Made by a program: the position numbers and the translations under genes. Below are positions 46,035 through 56,626 of a stretch of DNA of 64,000 bases, piece after piece. Location: contig OX463841.1 in assembly GCA_949825065.1 (NCBI GenBank), forward strand, positions 25,072,476 through 25,136,475, given 5' to 3'. The notes beneath the pieces were generated by a model, which saw only the letters and a list, made by a program, of their open reading frames with translations, was not told the DNA's origin and did no database searches. The first letter of the stretch is position 1. Each line of letters starts with the position of its first letter. The stretch comes from Odontocerum albicorne (Eukaryota; Arthropoda; Insecta; Trichoptera; Odontoceridae).

Positions 46035-46739
46035 TATATAAAATTGCTTTGTGCCTTACGGCCTTTGGATTATAATTTAAAATAATTTTGTAAGCCAGCA
46101 TAAATGTGCATTAATCTCATTTACAATCGTTTTAAATAAATCTGAAATTTAGAAACATTAATTATTCTCCTATATCATATCACATCTCATCTTGGTAACA
46201 ATTATTTACTTGAATCTGAAAAGCTAATATTTAATTTTCTTATCGCGTTATTCTTGTTCCCTTGTAGCCAAGTACAACAATAGTGTATGTCAGATTTATG
46301 AGAACTTCTAATCATTTTATTTATTGTTCTAATCAGAGCCGACTTTGGAGTTTGTGGAATCGAGTATAAGTGACATGAGTTTGAAACTGATGACATTTCA
46401 TAAATGGTAGAGATTTGATAGCGTCATACATTTAAGTCATCAAGCGACATATAATCGCTCTTGAAACCGAACCTGAGAATCAGAAATAATTGCCCCATAA
46501 TAACACTTAAAATCATATACCTGAATGACAAGTGTGCGAGAAAAATAATTTATAGGGAAAATTTAATAAACCACCCGAAATCACTATATTGTATGAATCT
46601 CGGGTATATATCGTACTTTGAAATAAATTTATGTATTTTAATTTATAATACATACAAAGCATAATTGTATGACAAATTTCATACAATACTTTACATTTCA
46701 TCGTAAGATTTTTTTATCCTGAAATATTGATTTTATATT
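46035..46739. other. Intergenic, nothing recognised
   Basis: AT-rich. No gene or complete transposon was seen. Confidence 0.4.
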
Positions 46740-46995
46740 TATTGGGATGTCCGGAAAGTAATTTTGTATTTTTTGGTCAAATTCAAACCCAAAATTCAAA
46801 CCAAATGCTTGTAGACGGTGGTATTCGATATTTTCAGTATCTTGGCCATATCTCGTGTCTTAGAACGCTGGTTATTCTCGAATAAATACTTGATTGTCAT
46901 CACTGGTAATCGACCTTTCAGAGCGAACCCCATTTTCGAGTGTCGTATCAACGCGGTAGTAAAAAGGCACCAAGCACCGAAAAAACAACTTGTGT
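46740..46995 (-). pseudogene. Mariner N-terminal remnant
   Basis: A possible terminus GGGATGTCCGGAAAGTAAT lies at 46744. The minus strand shows FENNQRSKTRDMAKILKISN, similar to the helix-turn-helix scrap at 19640. Only the N-terminal portion remains. Confidence 0.45.
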
Positions 46996-48371
46996 TACAT
47001 CTTTAAAATGACGCTAAAATATACCACTCAAGCAATTTGGACAAACAATGGCCGAAACTAAAAGATTACCTTGCATAATAACGACATAACATACAATTAC
47101 ATATCCAAGAAATATGAAACTATAATTATTTCCGGAAAACATTATTTTATTATGCGAGTATACTCGTATAATACTCGTACAAAGTATAATTGTATGACAA
47201 AATTCATTCAACGTTTCACATTTTATAGTATTTTTTTATTTATTATTTTATACAATTTCTAGAATGTGAGCGAACATAATGTTTTATTATATGCCTGTGT
47301 CGGTCCTGATCTTGGACGTCTGTTCCAAGGTTAACGATGTCATACTGTCATTAACCACCTTTTATCAAAACGAACTAATTTAATCAAATTTGATCTAGGA
47401 TTTGGCGTTAGTTTTTCACCTTAGCCAGTTTAAAAACGAGGGAAACAATAAATTATTCAGACACTAAACCAGCATCATTGTAGTCTGGATCGAAACGCTG
47501 TCTACAAATATTTCATAGATAAATACTAGTATTTTTACAAAGCCACGTTAAAGAACGAACGGCAAAAAATTTCAACCTTCAAGTCAACATACTCTCATAT
47601 CAAATTGCATGCACATTTCAAAAGAGAGAGACGCTCACTTATACATATACTACGAGTATATNNNNNNNNNNNNNNNNNNNNNNNNNNNNNNNNNNNNNNN
47701 NNNNNNNNNNNNNNNNNNNNNNNNNNNNNNNNNNNNNNNNNNNNNNNNNNNNNNNNNNNNNNNNNNNNNNNNNNNNNNNNNNNNNNNNNNNNNNNNNNNN
47801 NNNNNNNNNNNNNNNNNNNNNNNNNNNNNNNNNNNNNNNNNNNNNNNNNNNNNNNNNNNNNAGTTTATTTTATGTGTTTCCCAAATTTTATGCACCGTTG
47901 CACTATTTTCTCACTTAAAGTCAGAGTTGTTTATTTTGTCTCATGTATGTTATATGGCACATCATAATAACCGACACTTGATTTAAAATCTTTAAAAGGG
48001 TAACTCAGGTTTAATCTTCCAAGACAGTGTGTTTGCTGAAATAAAATAACTTGCACAAAAGGAAACATGAATGATTAAATAAAACATTCACATTAAATAA
48101 AACCTTTATAAGAAACACTCAACAACACCGGAATAAGAACATGGATGTATGCTGAGGTAGGAAAACATAATTAATTATAATTATGTAAAACGTAGGATTG
48201 ATACAAAAACATTTCCGTATTGTATTTCAAAGCAAAATTCGGAAATTAGTAATAAACTACTTTTTAGGAATAATTTTTGTGTCCAAAACGTATAATTTTT
48301 TGAAGATAAAAGAGAAGAAGTAATACATATTTTGCATAAAAAATATGATTTGCTATGAAATATAATAATTG
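46996..48371. other. Intergenic, mostly featureless
   Basis: AT-rich, with the assembly gap at 47662-47861. Several TACTCGTA/TACGAGTA octamers occur near 47158, 47170 and 47651. Confidence 0.4.
47662..47861. other. Assembly gap (200 N)
   Basis: Exactly 200 undetermined bases, a round number suggesting a placeholder. Open frames reported across it are artefacts. Confidence 0.98.
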
Positions 48372-48563
48372 CATTCTACACTTTCGTTGTACACAGTACA
48401 GTCTGTCAGATTTATTACCATGTGACAATTTTTTTACCAACCATCAAGGTATTAAGCAAGCCTTAAGCGAAAACCAAACTGGAACCGTTTTTTTAATTAG
48501 ATACCAGCGGGAATCAGACCCGCTACCCCCGATTTGGAAGACAGGCGTTTTATCAACATGAAG
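48372..48563 (-). repeat. SINE (family S)
   Basis: Minus-strand order: TACACTTTCGTTGTACACAG, GATTTATTACCATGTGAC, GCCTTAAGCGAAAACC and a decayed head with GGGAATCAGACCCG and GAAGACAGGCGTTTTATCAA. Confidence 0.8.
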
Positions 48564-48661
48564 TAAAAGACTATTAACGATGTTAATATAATTTACTTTT
48601 TTATTTAACTATATAAAGTTTAATTAATTTTATCGGAAATAATATTATATTTATCTATTGA

Positions 48662-49528
48662 GTGTTAACATAAGGTGTGTCCGTTTTTTTTTTCAATTTA
48701 AAAATGAGCACCAAAAGTAAAAAAAAATGGTAAAGGTTATACATCATTAGAAAGAAAAATTTCTGTTCTACAAGAGATTGTGTTTGCTTTTACGTTACAT
48801 ATATTATTTTATTTGATTACAAACCTTCAAAATGGAATGTCAAGTAGACGAAAGTGAGCATTTTCGACACCTCCTTATGTTCGCGTTCAATCGAGGGAAC
48901 AAAGCTGCCAAAGCTGCTCGCGATATTTGCGCAGTGTACGGTGAAGATGCTATGAATGAAAGGACAGCTCGTCGATGGTTTTTGCGTTTCAAAGACGGTA
49001 ATTTCGACCTGAAAAACATGGAGCGTTCCGGACGACCAGTGGACTTCGATAAAGACCGCTTAAACCATATTATTAATGAAGATCCCCTTCAAACATTTTT
49101 CATCACCATTTTTTTTTCATCACCATTCTCAAACCATTTTTCATCACCAGTAATGATGCGTTCATCACCGGAACGCTCCATGTCTTTCAGGTCGAAATTA
49201 TTGTCTTTGAAACGCAAAAACCATCGACGAGCTGTCCTTTAATTCATAGCATCTTCACCGTACACTGCGCAAATATCGCGAGCTGCTTTGTTCCCTCGAT
49301 TGAACGCGAACAGAAGGAGGTGTCGAAAATGCTCACTTTCGTCTACTTGACATTCCATTTTGAAGGCTTGTAATCAAATAAAATAATATATGTAACGTAA
49401 AAGCAAACACCATATCTTGTAGAGCAGAAAATTTTCTTTCGAATGGCGTATAACCTTTACCATTTTGTTTTAATTTTGGTGCTCATTTTTAAATTTGGAA
49501 AAAAAACGGACACAACTTATGTTAACAC
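48662..49528. mobile_element. Fold-back (palindromic) mariner derivative
   Basis: Left arm 48662-49031 is repeated in inverse orientation at 49168-49528, around a loop of ~136 bp rich in TTCATCACC words. The left arm carries a mariner 5' region and the transposase N-terminus (MECQVDESEHFRHLLMF, then RRWFLRFKDGNFDLKN). The right arm is the same sequence reversed, with one 9-bp deletion, a TAA in the frame and a few substitutions. There is no catalytic domain. A transcript through it would form a ~360-bp duplex. Confidence 0.85.
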
Positions 49529-49791
49529 CTAATATTTATTATCGAATCTAAATTTAGGAAAAATATGATAAGCTTTATACATAAGATTGAACAAATAATA
49601 AGATTAAGAACCTTTGATAGATTTTTTTATTGAAAACCTCAAAACATCTTAAGATACTGGAGATTTTATCATTCATTGATAAAAAATGTAATTTTGGGCA
49701 TGAAGTACCAATAAGTTGAGTTTTGATTTTGAATATAGATAGGAACCACGGATTTGATAGCAATCAGCGTAATCTTATTAATCGAATACTA
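49529..49791. other. Spacer, nothing recognised
   Basis: AT-rich, between the fold-back element and the next SINE. Confidence 0.4.
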
Positions 49792-49947
49792 CTCACTTCC
49801 GTTGCCTAGTTGATAAAACTTACCTACCTTCCAACCCGGGGGTTAAGGGCTCAACTCCCGTTAATACCCAATTTATTTTAATAAATGTCAGATTGGTCAG
49901 AAGAAATTGGCATATGGCAAAAAAACGCCAGGTTGTACTATATATAG
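49792..49947 (+). repeat. SINE (family S), internally deleted
   Basis: The head has GTTGCCTAGTTGATAAAAC and a B box decayed to GGCTCAACTCC. The tail is CAGATTGGTCAGAAGAAATT and CGCCAGGTTGTACTATATA. The middle CCAGTCTGG segment is missing. Confidence 0.75.
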
Positions 49948-50027
49948 GAACTTGAAACATTTTGAGTATATAAAAAGTTAACAAAATCATTCTAAACACA
50001 GTTTATCATGGTTGTATTGTGTAATAT

Positions 50028-51312
50028 TAGGTCCTTACATATGAAATTGGCGTTTTGCCGTACTGGCAACTTTGATCTCAAATATCTTCTCTTTGGTTAG
50101 GAATTCCAAATTAAAATTTATACAGCTATTTACTCAAGTATTTGTGTTTCGAAAATTATAATTCATTTGTTTTTTCCTGAATTGTTTTTTTTCTTTGCGT
50201 CACTCAGTTTACAAATTGGAAAACTTGAAATATCGCGTTATTTACGAGTACGAGTTCCACCGTGGCACCAGTGCTGCAGAAACGGCTCGAAGGATTAATT
50301 ATGTGTATGGCGACGGTGCCGCAAAAGAAAACACAGTGCGTTTTTGGTTCCAACGTTTTCGTTCTGGAAATTTCGACCTGCAGAAGAAGCCCCGTGGACG
50401 GCCGGAGACCAAAGTTGATAATGAAGAATTGAAGGCTATTGTGGAAGCGGATCCATCGCAAACCACGTCCGAGTTAGCTGCAGGCTGCGGTGTTAGTGAT
50501 AAAACTGTTTTAATCCACTTGAAGCAAATTGGGAAGGTGAAAAAGCTTGAAAGGTGGGTACCTCACGAATTGAGTGAAGCAAATCAACAAACGCGCGTTG
50601 ACTGCTGCGTTGCATTACTCAACCGGCACAATAATGAAGGGATTTTGAATCGAATCATTACCTGTGATGAAAAGTGGATCCTGTATGATAATCGGAAGCG
50701 CTCATCGCAATGGCTGAACCCTGCCGAACCAGCCAAACCATGCCCCAAGCGAAAATTGACTCCAAAAAAGTTACTTGTGAGCGTTTGGTGGGCTAGTGCT
50801 GGTGTCGTTCACTACAGCTTTCTTAAATCTGGCCAGACGATTACGGCAGATGTCTATTGTCAGCAACTGCAAACCATGATGGAAAAGCTAGCTGCTAAAC
50901 AACCGAGGCTGGTTAATCGCTCTAGGCCACTGCTGCTTCATGATAACGCTAGACCACACACTGCACAACAGACGGCTACCAAATTAGAAGAGCTTCAATT
51001 GGAATGTCTAAGACATCCACCGTACTCTCCGGACCTTGCCCCAACAGATTACTATTTTTTTCGAAATTTGGATAACTTCTTGCAAGGGAAAAAATTCAAC
51101 TCCGATGGGGCAGTCCAAACCGACTTCAAAGATTTTATTGATTCCCGTCCGAATGGTTTTTTTAGTAAAGGGATCGATGAACTACCTATGAGATGGCAAA
51201 AGTGCATAGATAGCAATGGTACATACTTTGATTAAATAAATATATTATATTAAAAAAAAATCAACTTTATGTTCCTCCCAAACAAAACGCCAATTTCATA
51301 TGTAAGGACCTA
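50028..51312 (+). mobile_element. Near-intact mariner transposon
   Basis: Perfect 28-bp terminal inverted repeats (50030-50057 and 51283-51310, beginning GGTCCTTACATATGAAATTG) flanked by TA on both sides. It encodes a full-length DD34D transposase. The flanks GTAATAT/ATATTAC outside the TA also mirror each other, so the target was a short palindrome. Perfect ends indicate recent insertion. Confidence 0.92.
50195..51235 (+). CDS. Mariner transposase (uninterrupted, no ATG start)
   Basis: Cuts and pastes its own element through TA target sites. The frame is open for 346 codons, the usual mariner length. N-terminal helix-turn-helix pairs (~1-110), WVPHEL linker at 121-126, then the DDE core: Asp158 (TCDEKW), Asp250 (HDNARPH) and Asp285 (YSPDLAPTD), with 34 residues between the last two. 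The C-terminus ends ...CIDSNGTYFD, as in full-length relatives. The frame begins at TTG (50195). An in-frame stop lies at 50159 and there is no ATG before residue 228, so the normal start has probably been lost and translation may fail. Otherwise no frameshift or stop was seen. Confidence 0.88.
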   Translation: MRHSVYKLENLKYRVIYEYEFHRGTSAAETARRINYVYGDGAAKENTVRFWFQRFRSGNFDLQKKPRGRPETKVDNEELKAIVEADPSQTTSELAAGCGVSDKTVLIHLKQIGKVKKLERWVPHELSEANQQTRVDCCVALLNRHNNEGILNRIITCDEKWILYDNRKRSSQWLNPAEPAKPCPKRKLTPKKLLVSVWWASAGVVHYSFLKSGQTITADVYCQQLQTMMEKLAAKQPRLVNRSRPLLLHDNARPHTAQQTATKLEELQLECLRHPPYSPDLAPTDYYFFRNLDNFLQGKKFNSDGAVQTDFKDFIDSRPNGFFSKGIDELPMRWQKCIDSNGTYFD

Positions 51313-51314
51313 AT

Positions 51315-51480
51315 ATTACGTTTTCATTGTACAAAACAGTACATCATATTGTTGTATACAGTACAATTTCTCCCAACCAATCAGGAATATGTCAAAAAGC
51401 CTTATGTGAAAATCCAGACTGGGACCTTTTTAAAAATTCTATCGTGAATCAAGCTTTCTACCAACTAGGCTAAAGACGTC
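51315..51480 (-). repeat. SINE (family S) abutting the mariner
   Basis: Minus-strand order: a tail with ATTGTTGTATACAGTACAA, TTTCTCCCAACCAATCAGGA, AGCCTTATGTGAAAATCC, then a decayed head with CTTTCTACCAACTAGGCTA. The mariner inserted a few bases beyond its tail. Confidence 0.75.
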
Positions 51481-52072
51481 GTCTACTTGCTTACCATTCA
51501 AACGTCCAAGGTTTAGGGCTGGTTTCATCTTTATTTATCATAGTACTGTTATTTGGAAGCTACATTTTATAAATTCTGGGAACGCTTCTGGAGTGTTATA
51601 TATTTTTTGTATTACAATACTTTACTTTTTAATACAATTAAAAATATTAAAATCATAAAGTAAATTATGTCTCTAAAAAAACAATTAGGAAATAAAATAT
51701 ATACAATACTTAATTTTTTTAAGTTTATTTCTTATACAAACTTAAATTATACAAACTTAAATTAAGTGTAAATTAAACCACTTTAATTTGTCTAAGGATA
51801 ATTTACACACAAAAAGACCGGTCTCTCGGCCTTCCCCATACGGGATACGGCATGGTTTCATTTTTATTTCTTTCGTACGGAGTCATTCAACATATCCAAA
51901 TTGGTGATTCGAACGTAACTAGGAGACAATATTGTAATCGAGACTTCGGGCTAGAACCACTGAAGAAAGCACGAAACTCGATGTTCATCGTTGTACATGT
52001 TGATAACACTACCACACGTGAATAAATAACACTCGCATAGGTATTTGTTCCCTGAAGAACGGATTTACCAGA
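51481..52072. other. Spacer, nothing recognised
   Basis: AT-rich. ATACAAACTTAAATTA is directly repeated near 51735-51765. Confidence 0.4.
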
Positions 52073-52171
52073 CTGGGACTTTTTAAGACTTTTTTTGGGT
52101 TCTATCGGGAATCGAATCCGAAACCCTGGGTGGAAGGCAAACGTCTTATCAACTAGGCTAAGGAGGTCATA
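52073..52171 (-). repeat. SINE head (family S)
   Basis: Minus strand: CCAGACTGGGACTTTTTAA, GGGAATCGAATCCG (B-box complement), GGAAGGCAAACGTCTTATCA, ACTAGGCTAAGGAGGTCA. The tail half is absent. It lies ~210 nt before a ZIP exon. Confidence 0.75.
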
Positions 52172-52385
52172 ATAATATTTATGAATGATTTTAAGACATT
52201 TGGTGATACATGAATGGTTTAAATGATAAGATGTTTGAAATACTTTTTAGTTTTTATATACAATATTTTTTTCATCTTTTGTCGGTTATTAACGAAAACG
52301 ATTACGTTTCGCTTTAATCCTAATCCAGTATGAATTAATTAATGATTTTATCATGTAAACTTGTAAAATACTTATTTTATTTCAG

Positions 52386-52527
52386 GGATTTGAGCATCTC
52401 CTAGATAATTTAGGTCTTGGCGGTGGAGTATTTAATTCCCCTCATGGATTGGACCTACATAGAAAAAATGGAACATTCCAACCAATACACGATCCCGGTC
52501 ATCGACACAAAAGACATACCAAAATTG
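52386..52527 (+). CDS. ZIP (LIV-1 type) zinc transporter, N-terminal exon
   Basis: A 142-nt exon between TTATTTCAG and a GTAAGT donor. It is open throughout, encoding GFEHLLDNLGLGGG followed by a His-rich stretch (PIHDPGHRHKRHTK). LIV-1 ZIP transporters (SLC39A6/A10, Drosophila foi) have a (T)xEGFExLLxxLGLG-like segment and then His-rich sequence in the extracellular N-terminus. The exon ends in phase 1 and joins in frame to the PAL-motif exon at 59854. ZIPs move zinc into the cytosol. The preceding exon with the signal peptide was not found. An additional exon between the two is not excluded. Confidence 0.65.
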
Positions 52528-52574
52528 GTAAGTTTAAATGAATCAAGTAAGAATATTGATTATCCCAATGTTTC

Positions 52575-52960
52575 TGTATCATATGGTACTGAAACATGGG
52601 CATTGAGAAAAAAGAAACGTAACAAGATAGATACACCTTTAGAGATGTGATGCTGGCGACGTGTGTAGCGTGTACCTTGGACTTTTGGGAGAACTATAAA
52701 TCGAACAGCGTTTACCTTCAATTATATTTTATAATTGTGAATGCTGTGGTACTTCGGCCATCTTATAGATACAATAGAGATACTGGTAATACAGGGGAAT
52801 TACCAATACGATGAACAGACCTGGTGAAGAATGCAACAAATATTGAACTTCAAAATTGTAGTAGAAATACTACTGAACGTAACAATTGGAGCGGTATCAT
52901 TCTTTCCGCATTACTGTCAATTCGCTCGCAAAATCAAATCTAATGGTCATCCTGCTTTGT
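52575..52960 (+). mobile_element. LINE fragment (family B)
   Basis: Plus-strand remnants YGTETWALRKKKRNKIDTPL, EMWCWRRVLRVPWTF and, after frame breaks, an R.RLRYFGHL-like block. This is the endonuclease/RT-LINE C-terminal type with MWCWRR, different from family A. It lies in the ZIP intron. Confidence 0.6.
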
Positions 52961-53016
52961 AAATAGCAAAACGGATTAAAAGAAAAAGAAACTTATTATA
53001 AATAAGTGTTATATTT

Positions 53017-53176
53017 TTCATTTTTTATTACACATGACAAGAAATATACATAATTTGCGAAAAAACAACAGGTTATTTAATTTGGACATACAATTTTAAT
53101 GCATCTGGGTTTGTTGCCTTTCATTTGTCGTATCCCCAGTAAGCTAGGTTTTTGCCTGTATCTCACTGAGGATAAT
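53017..53176 (-). repeat. Dispersed ~170-bp retroposon-like repeat, copy 3
   Basis: Minus-strand copy of the unit seen at 19430 and 35451, from a T-rich start (A-rich tail on its own strand) to TATCTCACTGAGGATAATC. Confidence 0.7.
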
Positions 53177-53206
53177 CATGAGAGTGTTATATAACTATTA
53201 TTATAT

Positions 53207-53412
53207 AACACTTTCGCCGTACATAGTACAACAGTACACAGTACAACCTGGCGAGTTTATTACCATATGGCAATATTTTTCAACCAACCAGAAAGATGTT
53301 GAAACAAGTCTTAAGTGAAAGTCAGACTGGAACCCATTATAAAATATTTGGGTACCAATGGGAACCGAACCACCACAGTCCCCAGGTTAGAAGACAGGCG
53401 TGTTTCTAAATA
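53207..53412 (-). repeat. SINE (family S)
   Basis: Minus-strand, nearly full length: ACACTTTCGCCGTACATAGT (with an extra partial ACAGTACA duplication), GAGTTTATTACCATATGGCA, CAACCAACCAGAAAGATG, TCTTAAGTGAAAGTCAGACT, then the head with GGAACCGAACC and GAAGACAGGCGTG. Confidence 0.8.
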
Positions 53413-53479
53413 GAACATGGAGTTCTAAGTATAATTGAAAACAAAATATACCGTTTAGAATATTAGATTATGTGTAAAA

Positions 53480-53840
53480 ACAATGAACGCAGGAGTAAGC
53501 AATGCGAATATTAGGACAGAATGCGAATCGTAAGGAGATGCAGGGCTTAAGATGAAGAAAGGAGAATTTAGATGGTTCACCCACGTAGAAATAATGAATG
53601 ATGAAAGTTTTACAAAAACAATCTTGTAAGAAGAGTTTGGGAAGACCTCAAAAAACGTGACACTACCAAATGAATCAAATCCTGAAAGAAAGAATAATTA
53701 AAGCCTGCATAACAGTACAGTTAGCATGATGACTTGTGTAGATGCGGCAGAAGCGAAAGATGTGTGTCAGGATAGAACGAAGTGGAGATCAGTTCCCTCT
53801 AGCTACCCCAATAAGAACATGGCATGATAATGATGATAAA
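53480..53840 (+). mobile_element. LINE fragment (family A), source of the 80-bp array
   Basis: Degraded KMKKGEFRWFTHVEIMN, then AAEAKDVCQDRTKWRSVPSS and the TGATAATGATGATAAA tail. The last 80 bp are the first unit of the tandem array that follows. Confidence 0.65.
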
Positions 53841-54480
53841 TGTGTGTCAAGATAGAACGAAGTGGAGATCAGTTCCCTCTAGCTACCCCAATAAGAACAT
53901 GGCATGATAATGATGATAAATGTGTGTCAAGATAGAACGAAGTGGAGATCAGTTCCCTCTAGCTACCCCAATAAGAACATGGCATGATAATGATGATAAA
54001 TGTGTGTCAAGATAGAACGAAGTGGAGATCAGTTCCCTCTAGCTACCCCAATAAGAACATGGCATGATAATGATGATAAATGTGTGTCAAGATAGAACGA
54101 AGTGGAGATCAGTTCCCTCTAGCTACCCCAATAAGAACATGGCATGATAATGATGATAAATGTGTGTCAAGATAGAACGAAGTGGAGATCAGTTCCCTCT
54201 AGCTACCCCAATAAGAACATGGCATGATAATGATGATAAATGTGTGTCAAGATAGAACGAAGTGGAGATCAGTTCCCTCTAGCTACCCCAATAAGAACAT
54301 GGCATGATAATGATGATAAATGTGTGTCAAGATAGAACGAAGTGGAGATCAGTTCCCTCTAGCTACCCCAATAAGAACATGGCATGATAATGATGATAAA
54401 TGTGTGTCAAGATAGAACGAAGTGGAGATCAGTTCCCTCTAGCTACCCCAATAAGAACATGGCGTGATAATGATGATAAA
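53761..54480. repeat. 80-bp minisatellite, nine near-identical units
   Basis: Units start at 53761 and every 80 bp to 54401. Each runs from TGTGTGTCAAGATAGAACGA to GGCATGATAATGATGATAAA. Only the first unit (CAGG for CAAG) and the last (GGCG for GGCA) carry a substitution. The unit is the LINE family A 3' end including its TGATAA tail. Confidence 0.97.
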
Positions 54481-54653
54481 TGGGCGTTTATATGCAAAAT
54501 TTGCTACAGGTTTATGTGGAATGAAATTTTATAAATTAATTTTACCGTAACATAACATACTACCGTGCAGTAGGTTTTTTTTTCAGAATTATGTCTTAAA
54601 TTAGTTTTTATCAACAACATGAACTGAAAATATTATGTATTATGCTGTTACAG

Positions 54654-55020
54654 TACAGTGGTACCTCGGGTTACGAACTTTATTCGTTCTTTGATTCCGT
54701 TCGCGAGCCGAAATGTTCGCAAACCGAAATTCATTTTCTTGGAAGCCATAATGAGGGTTAATTTAATGCAAAATATATTTTATATATACTGTATATTATA
54801 TATATAAAAAGCAAACAAAATGTATCAAGAACAACGAACGCAACGACAAACAATGTTCACAACGCGCGCACCTGAGAACAACTAATGCGTAATGCGCCGT
54901 TACAACTAATTCGTGAGCCGAGGCATTGTACGCAGGTCGAGTCAAAATTTGTTCGGAAATTGTGTTCGTAAGCCGATCTTTTCGTGACTAGAGGCGTTCG
55001 TGACCCGAGGTTTGACTGTA
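54654..55020. mobile_element. Tigger-type MITE
   Basis: The ends read inward as CAGTGGTACCTCGGGTTACG and CAGTCAAACCTCGGGTCACG, each bordered by TA. Internal GTTCGCGAGCCGAAATGTTC and similar words mirror each other. No transposase remains. 363 bp between the TA flanks. Confidence 0.85.
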
Positions 55021-55559
55021 TTTGTAATGGATTTTAAAATAAAGATTATTTAAATGGATCAGTTATTTTAGACAGTTAATGTGACCTTAACATGACTTAA
55101 TTTAATGATTTGATGAATATTAAAGTCTGACTTGTCAACAAAATATAATCAAATGAGTGCATCTGTTATCTTCAAAATAATACATGGATTAAACTGCAAT
55201 GCAGCCACCAAACAAATATCAGTTTCTCGATATTGCCATTAACTTAATACATAAAATAATATACAAAGAAAGTAAATAACACTATGTACTTGGAAATAAA
55301 CTACTTATTCATTTCAAGAATCCTACACAAGTGCAGGGGCGAACAAAGTCAATTGAGCTGCCGCGTTAAGCGGAGGTAACTGTTCGCTTCCTGTTTATCA
55401 ATACGAGTAACTAACATACAAGTAGGGGAGTTAAACCATGTCACAGTTTATTCAAAATACTACACTTTCAATTACTCAAATACTTCTATATATGTATGTG
55501 TACATGCAATAAATCTATATACGAGTATGTGTACATGCCTTACTTATTCTTCTATCACG
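55021..55559. other. ZIP intron sequence, nothing recognised
   Basis: AT-rich. ATACGAGTA words occur near 55404 and 55519. Confidence 0.4.
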
Positions 55560-56075
55560 AAAATCTTCTAAACTCACTCAATTGTTAGACCAGCTTAAAA
55601 ATCTTATAAACGACATAATATCTGCATACAAAAATTATTTCAAGGGATAAATCGACTAAAAAATCTTATAAACAACGCAATGTCCGCATATAGAAATTCA
55701 TTCGATGGTTGTATCGACTAAAAAGTCTAATAAACGACGCAATATCCGCATACAGAAATTCCGAGGAATAAATCGACTGACAAATCTTACAAACGACGCA
55801 ATGTGCGCATATAGAAACTCATTTGATGGTTTAATCGGCTTAAAAAATCGGTTAAAAAACGACGAAATGTCCGCATACAGAGTCATTTAATGGATAAATC
55901 GATTGAAAATATTGACAAACGATGCAATGTCCGCCGCACACAGAAACTCATTCAATGATCATTCAATATTGGTTAAAAAAAGTCTTAAAAACGACGCCAT
56001 ATGATATATACAGAAAATCATTAATTGAATAAATCGACTAAAATCTTACAAACGTCGCAATGTCCGCATACAGGG
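55560..56075. repeat. ~70-bp diverged minisatellite, about seven units
   Basis: Repeated phrase TAAATCGACTAAAAAATCTT, AAACGACGCAATGTCCGCAT and ACAGAAA.TCATT, with units of roughly 65-80 bp that differ by many substitutions and small indels. An older array than the 80-bp one. The open frames on both strands follow the repeat period. Confidence 0.85.
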
Positions 56076-56626
56076 TTGAATGGAACAAAAATCTCAAATA
56101 TCACATGTAAAAAATATATGTTTCTTACTAATAAACACTTCAACGTAATGAGTCAAAAAACTTTATGCACCTCTAACAACCTTCGTAAATTATTTTGTTT
56201 GGTATACTCGTACGCACTCTCATTTTTGGCGGTGCTCTTTATTGTTTATTTAATTGGTTCAATATAACATACATACTCGTCATTTAGGGTTTTTTCATAT
56301 GTTTTGAGTGTTTTTCTCCAATATCCTGATAAGAAATGTTTTTTAATTACCATACTCAATTATGTTAGCTATCAAATTGATTTAAACACATCGATTTAAA
56401 CATCTTCTTCATATAATCTGGTCTACATCAATATATCTAATCTAGATATAAATGATATATTCAACCTCACAAAATAAGACTATAATAACATCAAGTAAAA
56501 CACTAACATTTAAACACTAACAGTTAAACTTTTTTTTATTTCTCTCAAAAATTACACCAATAATAAGATTCTGTCAAAAAAATATAACCTGTGATCTCAT
56601 GGTTATTTTTTGTAACTTGTGAACTA

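Noticed and set aside
47605..47986. Open frames of 120 and 125 codons
   Set aside because: They cross the 200-N assembly gap and consist mostly of undetermined residues.
53761..54480. CRISPR-like array
   Set aside because: Units are directly tandem with no unique spacers, the DNA is eukaryotic and the unit is a LINE tail.
55698..55890. Overlapping 61-62 codon frames on both strands
   Set aside because: They follow the period of the ~70-bp minisatellite.
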